Assembly (NCBI GenBank): GCA_963800215.1 | Contig: CAWCZY010000015.1 | Span: 1-64,000, forward strand | Source of the DNA: JAJPKK01 sp963800215 | Lineage (GTDB): Bacteria; Pseudomonadota; Alphaproteobacteria; Rhizobiales; Xanthobacteraceae | Length of the DNA: 64,000 bases | Reading direction: 5' to 3' | Shown: piece after piece, positions 46,814-55,576 of the stretch | Layout of the letters: each line of letters starts with the position of its first letter | Position numbering within the stretch: position 1 is the first letter of the stretch | Made by a program: the position numbers and the translations under genes | Notes under the pieces: generated by a model | Told to the model about the DNA's origin: nothing | Databases searched by the model: none | The model's input: the letters and a program-made list of their open reading frames with translations, nothing else

Positions 46814-46874
46814 TAAGCAAAGGAAATCGCGATATCCTTTGCTTATAAAAATCGTAAGCAAAGAATCCTTGCTT
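46814..46874. repeat. paired TAAGCAAAG palindromes upstream of the Fic remnant
   Basis: TAAGCAAAGGA (46814-46824) and its exact reverse complement (46835-46845) are followed by TAAGCAAAGA (46855-46864) and TCCTTGCTT (46866-46874). The region is A/T-rich. It looks like the operator/promoter of the lost Fic gene or the edge of an element. Confidence 0.6.
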
Positions 46875-46955
46875 GAAGGCGGTTGAAAACAATCGACTTG
46901 GGACCTACGCGGTCAGTTCCATCGGTGCCGAAGCCGTGCGGGATCCCGCCGCCGT

Positions 46956-47174
46956 TTACACGAACTGCTGCAGAAGCGTCCGCTGCTGTCGATCCCGGCG
47001 GCGACAAGAGAGCTTTCTCTGTCCGAGCCCACCGTCGCCAAGGCGATGGACCATCTGGTCAAGCTGAACATCGTTCGCGAGCTGACGGGAAAGCGCCGGC
47101 GCCGGGTTTTCGCCTATGTTCGTTATCTGGATGCTCTCAGCCAGGGGACTGAGCCAGTCCGCGTTCGGCGATGA
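46956..47174 (+). pseudogene. Fic-family protein, C-terminal winged-helix remnant
   Basis: About 72 codons read LHELLQKRPLLSIPAATREL, SLSEPTVAKAMDHLVKLNIV and RELTGKRRRRVFAYVRYLDA. This is the C-terminal winged-helix tail typical of large bacterial Fic (AMPylation) proteins, where T-V-x-x-A-x-x-x-L is the recognition helix. The catalytic HPFxxGNGR part is missing and there is no start codon, so it is a remnant, likely after a deletion between the palindromes and this point. Confidence 0.7.
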
Positions 47175-47192
47175 TGCTTTGCCTTCGGGCCC

Positions 47193-47852
47193 CTACCGCC
47201 CCAGCGCCGCGCTCACCAGCTTCACCCCGTCCGGGCTCGCCCATTCGGCGGGGCCCGACAGTGCGGCGATCTCGCAGCCGTTGGGATCGATCAGCAGCGT
47301 GGTCGGCATGCCGATCGCCTTGCCGGCGACCTTGAGGTCCTGGAACACCTTGGCGTTGGCGTCGGAATAATAGGCGAGGTGGCCGACCCCGATGTCGTGC
47401 AGCCAGGTCTTCGGCTTGTCCAGGTTGCGGGTGTCGATATTGACCGCGACGACCTCGAATTGCGGCGAGCCGAGCTTGCCCTCCAGGGCGTCGAGCGCCG
47501 GCATCTCCTTGCGGCAGGGAATGCACCAGGTCGCCCACAGATTGACGAGCACGGTACGGCCATGCCAGTCGGCGAGCGATTTCGGCCGCCCGTCGGCGTC
47601 CTGGAAGGCGAGCACCGGCAGCTTGCGGGCGTCCTCGGCGGGCCTGACCGCCGCCACCTCGCCATGGACCAGCGGCTCGATGCGGCGGGCGAGGTCGAGG
47701 GCGGAGCGGCAGGCCGGGTCGCCCGGATTGCGCGCGAGGCCGAGAACACCGTATACCGCCGCCAATGTTCCGAGCCCGGCGAGCACGGCAACCGCGATCA
47801 GCGGGCCCTTGCGCCTGCTCGCCACCGCCGCCGGTTCGGTTTCGATCGTCAT
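47193..47852 (-). CDS. tlpA: TlpA-type thiol:disulfide oxidoreductase
   Basis: 219 residues from ATG 47852. One N-terminal membrane anchor (LIAVAVLAGLGTLAAVYGVL), then a periplasmic thioredoxin fold: RKLPVLAFQDADGRPKSLAD, WHGRTVLVNLWATWCIPCRK with redox pair WCIPC, VNIDTRNLDKP and GMPTTLLID with the cis-Pro. TlpA reduces the copper site/SenC or haem lyase partners during cytochrome oxidase maturation in Bradyrhizobium. It is divergent from argH, the usual order in this group. Confidence 0.9.
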   Translation of the reverse strand: MTIETEPAAVASRRKGPLIAVAVLAGLGTLAAVYGVLGLARNPGDPACRSALDLARRIEPLVHGEVAAVRPAEDARKLPVLAFQDADGRPKSLADWHGRTVLVNLWATWCIPCRKEMPALDALEGKLGSPQFEVVAVNIDTRNLDKPKTWLHDIGVGHLAYYSDANAKVFQDLKVAGKAIGMPTTLLIDPNGCEIAALSGPAEWASPDGVKLVSAALGR

Positions 47853-47868
47853 GTTCACAACCACGGGT

Positions 47869-47902
47869 CTGTCATGAGCAACAACCTGTCATGAGCAACA
47901 AG
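47869..47902. repeat. 17-bp direct duplication at the argH start, making a leader codon set
   Basis: CTGTCATGAGCAACAA occurs at 47869-47884 and again from 47886. It creates an ATG at 47874 that opens a six-codon frame (MSNNLS) whose TGA overlaps the real argH ATG (47891) as ATGA. Confidence 0.7.
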
Positions 47903-49282
47903 ATGTGGGGCGGCCGGTTCAGCGCGGAGCCCGACGCCGTCATGGCGGACATAAATGCCTCGATCGACGTCGACTGCAAGCTGTTTCGCCAGGACATCGC
48001 GGCAAGCCGGGCCCACGCCCAGATGCTGGGACATCAAGGCATTATTTCGGCGCCCGACGCCGAGGCGATCGTTGCCGGCCTGGACGCGATCCTGTCGGAG
48101 ATGGAGAGCGGCCGGTTCGAGTTCAAGCGGGCGCTGGAAGACATCCATATGAACGTCGAGGCGCGGCTCGCCGAGTTGATCGGGCCGGCGGCCGGGCGGC
48201 TGCACACCGCGCGCTCGCGCAATGACCAGGTCGCCACCGACTTCCGGCTGTGGGTGCGCGACGCCATCGACGGGCTCGATGCGAGCCTGGCCGCCTACCA
48301 GCGCGCGCTTGCCGAGCAGGCGCTGGCCCATGCCGGAACGGTGATGCCTGGCTTCACCCACCTGCAGACCGCCCAGCCCGTGACCTTCGGCCATCACCTG
48401 CTCGCCTATGTGGAAATGGCCGCCCGCGACCGCGGCCGCTTCGCCGACGCCCGCCGGCGCGGCAATGAATGCCCGCTGGGCGCCGCGGCGCTGGCCGGCA
48501 CCTCGTTTCCGCTCGACCGCGCCATGACCGCCAAGGCGCTCGGCTTCGACCGGCCGGCCGCGAACTCGCTCGATGCGGTGTCCGACCGCGATTTCGTGCT
48601 GGAAACGCTCGCCGCGGCGGCGCTCGCTTCGGTGCACCTGTCGCGTTTCGCCGAGGAGATCGTGATCTGGACCTCGCCGCTGGTCGGCTTCCTCAAGCTG
48701 TCCGACAAGTTCACCACGGGGTCCTCGATCATGCCCCAGAAGCGCAATCCGGACGCCGCCGAATTGGTGCGGGCCAAGACCGGGCGCATCATCGGTGCGC
48801 TCGATGCCCTGCTGATCGTGATGAAGGGGCTGCCGCTCGCCTACCAGAAGGACATGCAGGAGGACAAGGAAGGCGCGATGGACGCGCTGTCCGTGCTGTC
48901 GCTCTGCCTCGCGGCCATGACCGGCATGGTGCGCGACATGACCGTCGATCCCGCCCGCATGCGCGCGGCGGCCGGGCAGGGCTATGCGACCGCGACCGAT
49001 CTCGCGGACTGGCTGGTGCAGCACCTGAAAATGCCGTTCCGCGACGCCCATCACGTCACCGGACGCATCGTCGCGGCGGCCGAACAGGCCGGCGTCGCGC
49101 TCGACCGGCTGCCGCTGCCGGCGATGCAGGCGATCGAGCCGGGGATCACCATCGACGTGTTCAAGGTGCTTTCGGTCGAGCATTCGGTGGCGAGCCGCAC
49201 CAGCTTGGGCGGAACCGCGCCGAAAAATGTCCGGACGCAGGCCAAGAAGTGGCTTTCCAGGCTCGGCGCAAAGGCGGAATAG
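47891..49282 (+). CDS. argH: argininosuccinate lyase
   Basis: 463 residues. Catalyses argininosuccinate to arginine plus fumarate, the last step of arginine synthesis, as a cytoplasmic tetramer. Signature GSSIMPQKRNPD of the fumarase/aspartase superfamily is present, with WGGRFSAEPD, EDIHMNVEARL, TARSRNDQVATDFRLWVRD and PGFTHLQTAQPVTFGHHLLA. Length is normal. The start at 47891 matches MSNKMWGGRF of homologues. First gene of the argH - lptM - lysA block; no ribosome site is obvious because of the duplication before the start. Confidence 0.97.
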   Translation: MSNKMWGGRFSAEPDAVMADINASIDVDCKLFRQDIAASRAHAQMLGHQGIISAPDAEAIVAGLDAILSEMESGRFEFKRALEDIHMNVEARLAELIGPAAGRLHTARSRNDQVATDFRLWVRDAIDGLDASLAAYQRALAEQALAHAGTVMPGFTHLQTAQPVTFGHHLLAYVEMAARDRGRFADARRRGNECPLGAAALAGTSFPLDRAMTAKALGFDRPAANSLDAVSDRDFVLETLAAAALASVHLSRFAEEIVIWTSPLVGFLKLSDKFTTGSSIMPQKRNPDAAELVRAKTGRIIGALDALLIVMKGLPLAYQKDMQEDKEGAMDALSVLSLCLAAMTGMVRDMTVDPARMRAAAGQGYATATDLADWLVQHLKMPFRDAHHVTGRIVAAAEQAGVALDRLPLPAMQAIEPGITIDVFKVLSVEHSVASRTSLGGTAPKNVRTQAKKWLSRLGAKAE

Positions 49283-49370
49283 GGCGCGGTCGGCAAAGAC
49301 TTGTTCAAAATGCTTTCGCCCCACCCCGCCGATCTGGTAAGATGCTTGCGGGTTTGGTGGAGTGGGGTTC

Positions 49371-49628
49371 GTGCACACAGCGTCGTTCGGATTCGGCCGG
49401 TTGGCCTTGCTTGCCGCGATGATCGCCGCGGCCGGCCTGGCTGGGTGCGGTCGCAAGGGCGGGCTCGATCTGCCGCCGACCGCATCCATCGCCGATCAGC
49501 AGAACCCGGGCGCCACACCCGGCGCGCAGGGCACCCCGCCGAACCACACGACCGCGCAGCCCACGCCCCCACCGCCGCCTCCGCCGCCCCCCAGGACAGG
49601 GTTTCTGCTCGATTTTCTGATCAAATGA
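49371..49628 (+). CDS. lptM: LptM-type small lipoprotein
   Basis: 85 residues, likely GTG start at 49371 (GGAG upstream); GTG 49362 in frame is possible. Signal peptide (FGFGRLALLAAMIAAAGLA) with the lipobox LAGC, then GCGRKGGLDLPP, which is the LptM/YifL signature right after the lipid-carrying Cys. The rest is Pro-rich (nine Pro in a row). LptM helps maturation of the LptD lipopolysaccharide translocon in the outer membrane. Placement between argH and lysA is the standard one in Rhizobiales. Confidence 0.88.
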   Translation: MHTASFGFGRLALLAAMIAAAGLAGCGRKGGLDLPPTASIADQQNPGATPGAQGTPPNHTTAQPTPPPPPPPPPRTGFLLDFLIK

Positions 49629-49737
49629 GGCTGAGGGAATCTTCGCGGATTCCGGCGGTAATCGGGTCCGCGGCACCCACCGTTGTGTTTTGTTCCCACC
49701 CACCACATAGTGCAGCCCTGAGAACAGCGGCCACCAA

Positions 49738-49824
49738 ATGGCCGATATCGAGCGCGTGACCGTGATGTTCCCGCAGCCCATGGCCGATCGGCTGAGGTCG
49801 CGGTCGAACCGGGGCCGCACGTGA
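49738..49824 (+). pseudogene. ribbon-helix-helix antitoxin N-terminal scrap
   Basis: A 28-codon frame, MADIERVTVMFPQPMADRLR then SRSNRGRT. The beginning matches ParD-like antitoxins (M-A-x-I-E-R-V-T-V-x-L-P-x-x-M-A). The rest is lost at a stop just before msrB. Not clearly functional. Confidence 0.35.
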
Positions 49825-49835
49825 GGGATGAACCA

Positions 49836-50237
49836 ATGGAACCCGAAAAATTCGAGGTCACCCGCACCGACCAGGAGTGGCGGCGCCTGCTCACTCCGGA
49901 GCAATACGAGGTGATGCGCGGGCACGGCACCGAAGCGCCCGGGAGCTGCGCCCTGAATTTCGAAAAGCGCCACGGCACCTTCGTCTGCGCCGGATGCGAT
50001 CAGAAGCTGTTCGTGTCGAAGACGAAGTTCGAGAGCGGCACCGGCTGGCCGAGCTTCAATGATCCCGTCGAGGCGCCGTCGAGACCTCTTCCGATCGCAA
50101 CCTATGGCATGGTCCGCACCGAGGTGCATTGCCGCCGCTGCGGCAGCCATCTCGGCCATGTCTTCGACGACGGGCCGCCGCCGACCCATCTGCGCTATTG
50201 CATCAACGGCATCGCCATGAAATTCGAGCCGGAGTGA
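49836..50237 (+). CDS. msrB: peptide methionine-(R)-S-oxide reductase
   Basis: 133 residues from ATG 49836. MsrB repairs oxidised methionine (R form). Zinc ligands Cys51/Cys54 (CAGC) and Cys99/Cys102 (CRRC), substrate loop SGTGWPSF and catalytic Cys122 in LRYCING are present; the chain is complete but without a resolving Cys in the usual extra position. It sits between lptM and lysA, not an obligate partner of either, and is probably carried on the same transcript as lysA, 101 bases on. Confidence 0.95.
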   Translation: MEPEKFEVTRTDQEWRRLLTPEQYEVMRGHGTEAPGSCALNFEKRHGTFVCAGCDQKLFVSKTKFESGTGWPSFNDPVEAPSRPLPIATYGMVRTEVHCRRCGSHLGHVFDDGPPPTHLRYCINGIAMKFEPE

Positions 50238-50338
50238 GCGCCGAATTCCGGGCCGCCGCCTCGCCGTCGATGCCCGATGGCTGCGCCGCGTGCTATAGGC
50301 GGGCATCGCCGGCTTCATCACGGTTCCGATAAAGCATC

Positions 50339-51604
50339 ATGCATCACTTCGATTATCGCGGCGGCGTGCTCCACGCCGAAGGTGTCGCGCTCGACCGTCT
50401 CGCGGCCGCGGTCGGCACTCCGTTCTACTGCTATTCGACGGCGACGCTGACGCGCCATTACAAGGTGTTCGCCGGCGCCTTCGCCGACGTGCGCGCGCTG
50501 GTCTGCTACGCCATGAAGGCGAATTCCAACCAGGCCGTCATCACCACCCTGGCGAACCTCGGTGCCGGCGCCGACGTGGTCTCCGGCGGCGAACTGCAGC
50601 GAGCCCTGCTGGCCGGCATCGCGCCCGGCAAGATCATGTTTTCCGGCATCGGCAAGACCGAGGCGGAACTCGCCGCCGCCGTCGACGCCGGCATTCTCTG
50701 CGTCAATGTCGAGTCCGAGCCCGAGCTCGCCCTGCTCTCCGCCGTCGCCGCCGCCAAGGGCCGCCGCGCCGACATTTCGCTGCGCGTCAATCCCGACATC
50801 GACGCACGCACCCACGCCAAGATCGCGACCGGCAAGTCGGAGAACAAGTTCGGCATCCCGATCAGCCGCGCCCGCGAGGTCTACGCCCACGCCGCTACGC
50901 TGCCGGGGGTGCGGGTGTCCGGCGTCGACATGCATATCGGCAGCCAGATCACCGAGCTGCAGCCGTTCGACGACGCCTTCGCGCTGCTGTCGGAATTCGT
51001 GCACACGCTGCGCGCCGACGGCCACGCCATCGACCATGTCGATCTCGGCGGCGGCCTCGGCATCCCCTACCGCGACGACAACGAGCCGCCGCCGGACCCG
51101 GATGCCTATGCCGCCGTGGTCAAGCGGGCGACGCGCTCGCTCGACTGCACCCTGATCTTCGAGCCCGGCCGGCTGATCGTCGGCAATGCCGGCATCCTGG
51201 TGACCCGGGTGCTCTACGTGAAACGGGCCGAGGCGAAGACCTTCGTCATCGTCGATGCCGGCATGAACGACCTCATCCGCCCGACCCTCTACGATGCCCA
51301 TCACGAGGTCCGCCCGGTCCGGCAGGCGCCGCCGGGCGCCCCGCGGATCGTCGCCGACGTGGTCGGCCCGGTGTGCGAATCCGGCGATTTCCTGGCCCTC
51401 GACCGGGCCATCGTGGAGCCGGCGCCGGGCGATCTCCTCGCGGTCATGACGGCGGGGGCCTATGGCGCCGTGCAGGCCGGAACCTACAATACGCGGCCGC
51501 TGGTGGCGGAGGTGATGGTAAACGGCGACCGTCTTCGCCGTGGTGCGGCCCCGCTTCGAGGTCGACCAGATCATTGCACTCGACCGCTGCCCGATTGGAT
51601 GTGA
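50339..51604 (+). CDS. lysA: diaminopimelate decarboxylase, C-terminal 20 residues scrambled by two compensating indels
   Basis: 421 residues. PLP enzyme converting meso-diaminopimelate to lysine. PLP Lys60 in CYAMKAN, GKSENKFGIP, VDMHIGSQI, DLGGGLGIPY, EPGRLIVGNAGILVTRV, and GPVCESGD with the catalytic Cys are all intact. From VNGDR (about 51530) the chain reads RLRRGAAPLRG until LPDWM; in the neighbouring frame the same bases give FAVVRPRFEVDQIIALDR, the normal ending. An extra T near 51531 and a missing base near 51588 explain it. This C-terminus contributes to the active site, so if real the enzyme would be impaired. Confidence 0.95.
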   Translation: MHHFDYRGGVLHAEGVALDRLAAAVGTPFYCYSTATLTRHYKVFAGAFADVRALVCYAMKANSNQAVITTLANLGAGADVVSGGELQRALLAGIAPGKIMFSGIGKTEAELAAAVDAGILCVNVESEPELALLSAVAAAKGRRADISLRVNPDIDARTHAKIATGKSENKFGIPISRAREVYAHAATLPGVRVSGVDMHIGSQITELQPFDDAFALLSEFVHTLRADGHAIDHVDLGGGLGIPYRDDNEPPPDPDAYAAVVKRATRSLDCTLIFEPGRLIVGNAGILVTRVLYVKRAEAKTFVIVDAGMNDLIRPTLYDAHHEVRPVRQAPPGAPRIVADVVGPVCESGDFLALDRAIVEPAPGDLLAVMTAGAYGAVQAGTYNTRPLVAEVMVNGDRLRRGAAPLRGRPDHCTRPLPDWM

Positions 51605-51768
51605 TTGATCGGGCGCTGATTTCCGACAGCGGGCCGCGGATTTGCCCGGCGGCAGGCCGCCAAGTGCCGTGAACAGGCCGAAAAATGACCTCCCCAGGGC
51701 CATCAGAAATTTGTTTTCGGGCGTTGCTTTGTGTGTGAAGATATAGGGCCGGTCCGGCGGAGAATCGA

Positions 51769-54452
51769 TTGACAGACGCCAGCCATTCGCCAGATGCGCC
51801 CCAGCCCGATGCCGCCGGGGCCATGCTCGCCCGCGCCCTGAACAAGGCGCGTTGGATCACCTTCTGGGAGCGGCTGTGGCCGCCGCTCGCCGCCATCGCC
51901 ACCGCGGTCGGCCTGTTCCTCGCGGTGTCGTGGGCGGGCGCTTGGCTGTGGCTGCCGCCGATCGCGCGCGCCGTCGCCTTGTTCATCTTCCTCGTCCTCA
52001 CCGCCGCAGCGACGGTTCCGCTCATTTTCGTGCGGTTTCCATCGCGCGCCGACGGCCTGCGCCGGCTCGACCGCGATGGCCGGCCTCGCCCATCGCCCGG
52101 CCACCGCCATCGCCGACGAGCTGGCGACCTCCAAGAGCGATCCGTGGTCGGTGGCGTTGTGGCGCGCCCATGTGGAGCGCGCGCTGCTGGCGGCCAAGAG
52201 CCTCAAGGCGGGCCGGCCGGCGCCGCGCCTCGACATGCGCGATCCCATGGCGTTGCGCGCCCTGGTGCTGATCCTGGTGGTCACGACCTTCATCGCCGCC
52301 GGCGGCGAGCGCGGCCGGCGCATCGCCGCGGCGTTCGACTGGCAGGGCGTGGTCGTGCCGGCGAATTTCCGCCTCGATGCGTGGGTGTCGCCGCCGACCT
52401 ATACGGCGCGGCCGCCGGTGATCCTGCCGGGACTGCGGCCGGGAGAACGCCCCCAGACCTCCGTCGCCGCGGTGTCGGTGCCGACCGGCAGCGTTCTCGT
52501 CATCCGCGCCAGCGGCAAGGTGCAGTTCGACGTCGTCACCTCCGGCGGGGTCGCCGAAGTTCCGGCCGATCAGCGGCCCGCCGCTCCCGCCGGGACCGAC
52601 GAGCGGCGCTACATCATCACCGATCGCGGCACCGCGATCGTGCACGGCTTGAGCGAGGAAGATCTCACCTTCGCCTTCAACGCCATTCCCGACAAGCCGC
52701 CGGTGATCGCGCTCGCCAAGGACCCGGAGCCGCAGGCGCGCGGCTCGCTGCAGCTCAACTACAAGATGGAAGACGATTACGGGGTGGTCGAAGCGCGGGC
52801 GAATTTCGCCCTCAAGGGCGCTCCCGCCGGCGATGCCGGCGCCAAGCGGCCGCTGTTCGGCCCGCCGGAGATGCCGCTGTCGCTGCCCCAGGCCCGGGTC
52901 AAGAACGGCGTCGGCCAGACCATCAAGGACCTGAGCGAGCATCCCTGGGCCGGCGCCGAGGTGGTGATGACCCTCACCGCCCGCGACGAGGCCAACAACG
53001 AGGGCACCAGCGCGCCCCACGAGTTCCGGCTGCCGCAGCGCGTCTTCGTGAAGCCGCTCGCGCGCGCCATCGATCGAGCAGCGGCGCGATCTCGCGCTCG
53101 ATGCCGACTGCTCGCGACCGCGTGCTGATCGCGCTCGACGCGTTCGCCATCGCGCCGGAGCAGTTCACCCCCGAGATGGGCACCTATCTCGGCCTGCGCT
53201 CGCTCTATTGGCAGCTTGCCGCAGGCGACCAACGACGACGGCCTGCGCGACGTCGTCAACGCCATGTGGACGTTCGCCAACACGCTCGAGGAGGGCAATG
53301 TCTCCGACGCCGAGGCGCGGCTGCGCCAGGCCCAGGAGGCGTTGCGCCAGGCGCTCGATCGCGGCGCCTCCGACGAGGAGATCAAGAAGCTCACCGACGA
53401 GTTGCGCGCCGCGCTCAACCAGTTCCTCCAGGCGCTCGCCGAGCAGATGCGCAAGAACCCGCAGATGGCGCGGCCGCTCGATCAGAACTCCCGTCAGCTC
53501 CGCAGCCAGGACCTGCAGAGCATGATCGACCGCATGGAGCAGCTGGCGCGCTCCGGCGCCAAGGACGCCGCCAAGCAGTTGCTCGATCAGATGCAGCAGA
53601 TGCTGGAAAACCTGCAGATGGCGCGCCCCGGCCAGCAGGGCCAGGACGGCGACGACGACATGATGTCGATGCTCGACGAGCTCGGCGACATGATCCGCAA
53701 GCAGCAGCAATTGCGCGACCAGACCTTCCGCAGGGCCAGGATCAGCGCCGCAAGCCAGCAGGGCCAGCGTGGACAGCGCGGCCAGCAGGGCCAGCAGGGG
53801 CAGCAGGGCCAACAAGGCCAGCAGGGCCAACAAGGGCAGCAGGGCCAGCAGGGCGACCAGAACGCCTTCGGCGACCTGCAGAAGAACCAGCAGGCGTTGC
53901 GCGAGCAGCTCAAGAAGCTGCTGGAAGACATGAAGAAGCGCGGCCTCGGCCAGAACCAGAAGGGCGACAAGGGCCAAGGCCAGCAGCAGGGCCAAGGTCA
54001 GCGCAGGGTCAGCAGGGCCAGGGCAGCAACCCGGACAGGGCGACGATGAGCTCGGCGAGGCCGACGAGGCCATGGGCGACGCCGAGGGCGCGCTCGGCGA
54101 GGGCAATTCGGACCGCGCCGTCGACGGCCAGGGCCGCGCGCTCGACGCCATGCGCAAGGGCGCCCAGGGCCTCGCCCAGCAGCTTCAGCAGCAGATGGGC
54201 CAGGGCCAGCCGGGGCCCGGACAGGGCCAGCCGGGCCGCATGGGCTCGGCGCGGGCGCAGCAGGAGACCGATCCGCTGGGCCGGCCGCTGCGCGGGCGCG
54301 ATTACGGCGACGACACCACCGTGAAGGTGCCGGGCGAGATCGACGCCCAGCGCGCCCGCCGCATCCTCGAGGAATTGCGCCGCCGCTTCGGCGAGGCGTT
54401 CCGCCCGCAGCTCGAACTCGACTACATCGAGCGCCTGCTCAAGGATTATTGA
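51769..54452 (+). pseudogene. TIGR02302/DUF4175 family envelope protein, four frameshifts
   Basis: Probable TTG start at 51769. Two or more membrane segments (LWPPLAAIATAVGLFLAVSW; VALFIFLVLTAAATVPLIF; later ALVLILVVTTFIAAGG), then a long periplasmic or cytoplasmic part: VVVPANFRLDAWVSPPTYTA, YKMEDDYGVVEARANFALKG, and a helical, Gln/Gly-rich C-terminus (QQGQQGQQ repeats) ending GRDYGDDTTVKVPGEIDAQR and LELDYIERLLKDY. Frame changes occur near 52075, 53075, 53220 and 54005. About 890 residues when joined. This family (TIGR02302) always follows lysA in Rhizobiales and has no assigned function. Confidence 0.85.
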
Positions 54453-54488
54453 GCAGGGCACCCTGGCGCACCGAGGCAACTTCTAACT

Positions 54489-54622
54489 CGTCATCCTGAG
54501 GTGCGAGCGAAGCGAGCCTCGAAGGATGCTGCGTCGGCGATGCCAAGAGCACGTTTGCCTCACTGCCTCGGCGCCGCATCCTTCGAGGCTCGCGCGAAAA
54601 GCGCTCGCGCCTCAGGATGACG
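54489..54622. repeat. inverted intergenic repeat (CGTCATCCTGAGG type)
   Basis: Left arm 54489-54532 and right arm 54571-54622 pair imperfectly; they begin and end with CGTCATCCTGAGG / CCTCAGGATGACG and contain GCCTCGAAGGATGC. This is a well-known high-copy intergenic repeat of Bradyrhizobium-like genomes. Confidence 0.8.
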
Positions 54623-54647
54623 CGGTCTTGCCCCGTGTAGACCTCTG

Positions 54648-55429
54648 TCACCGCAGCCCCGAGAGAATCTGCTCATAGATCAGACAGAGCTCGATTTCGC
54701 GCAGCTGGAACCGAAGCCGTCTGATCCAGGTCACGAGCTCGTCCCGGGCCTTGGCCGAAACGCGGGTGCCGGCGGGCGGGCGCTGGGGGAAATCGGCGAA
54801 TGAAAAGCCGGGGCGGTCGACCAGCGACCGCAGCGGCGGTCGCGAGCTCGGAGATTTCCAGCGACGCCGCAAGCGTGCTCGCATGGGGGAAGGCGTCGCC
54901 GTAACGCAGGCCCTTGGCGACCGTCAGGTTGCGCGCCGGAAGCAGCGAGGTTCCGGGAAACGAGCGCCGCAGCAGGGAATAGGCTTTCTCCGCCTTGGGA
55001 TCGGGGTCGATCATGAACAGGATCACCGGCTCGATGCCGCGCCGGCGTGCCTCGTCGAACAGGCCGATCTTGTGCGCGATGGCGAAGAACAGGCCGAACG
55101 CGCGGTGGCCGACATCGATGACCTTGGGCATCTCGTTGCCCGCGATCAATCCGTCGAACAGCGCCATCTGGCCGTGAATGTCCGGAAATGTCCGCGGCGG
55201 CGGCGTGCCGGGGCAGGTAGTCGGTCAGCTGCGGCGCTTCGTCGGCGAGGTCAAAGGCTGCCACCAGACGGCCGTCGGCAAGGTGGTATTCGGTGAGAAA
55301 GCGCGCCACCAGGGTCTTGCCGACCCTGCGGCTCGGCGAGCATACGATGTAGAGCGGCGCCGGGCCGCCGGCCCGTGCGGGCGCGGAATTGCGTGGCGCC
55401 TCCCGTGGCGCAACCGCCATCGCGCACAT
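54648..55429 (-). pseudogene. ParA/MinD-like P-loop ATPase (first of two), two frameshifts
   Basis: From ATG 55429 (or 55420): LYIVCSPSRRVGKTLVARFL is a Walker A-type loop with R-R-V-G-K-T in place of the usual K-G-G-V-G-K-T, so the deviant signature Lys is absent. Then LVAAFDLADEAPQLTDYLP. After shifts near 55190 and 54825 the protein continues DIHGQMALFDGLIAG, MPKVIDVGHRAFGLFFAIAH, EPVILFMIDPDPKAEKAYSL and ends WIRRLRFQLREIELCLIYEQ. The arrangement P-loop, D-L-A-D-E, P-x-x-I-D-V-G resembles cytoplasmic MinD-like ATPases. Its tandem neighbour upstream is a canonical form. Confidence 0.65.
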
Positions 55430-55553
55430 CGTTTCGGCCCCCGCCGCGCATCGGGCGGCGCGCCGTGCGCGGCCCGATCGCTACGCCCCAGTTTGAATCG
55501 GATGAAGGCTGGAGTGCGATCGATTTCAGCATTGTGTCTTCGCACTCTGAAAG

Positions 55554-55576
55554 CCTTTTCGGGATCATGCTCTAAG
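55554..55576. repeat. half of a rhizobial palindromic repeat
   Basis: CTTTTCGGGATCATGCTC, the reverse of the very common GAGCATGATCCCGAAAAG element, overlaps the end of the second ParA-like gene. The other arm is degenerate. Confidence 0.45.

Noticed and set aside
46883..47152. frames overlapping the Fic remnant from 46873 and 46883
   Set aside because: They are other-frame readings; the winged-helix sequence is in the frame from 46956.
51769..54324. 851-codon open frame as the TIGR02302 product
   Set aside because: Most of it is out of frame (Arg/Ala/Gly-rich); the family sequence moves between three frames.
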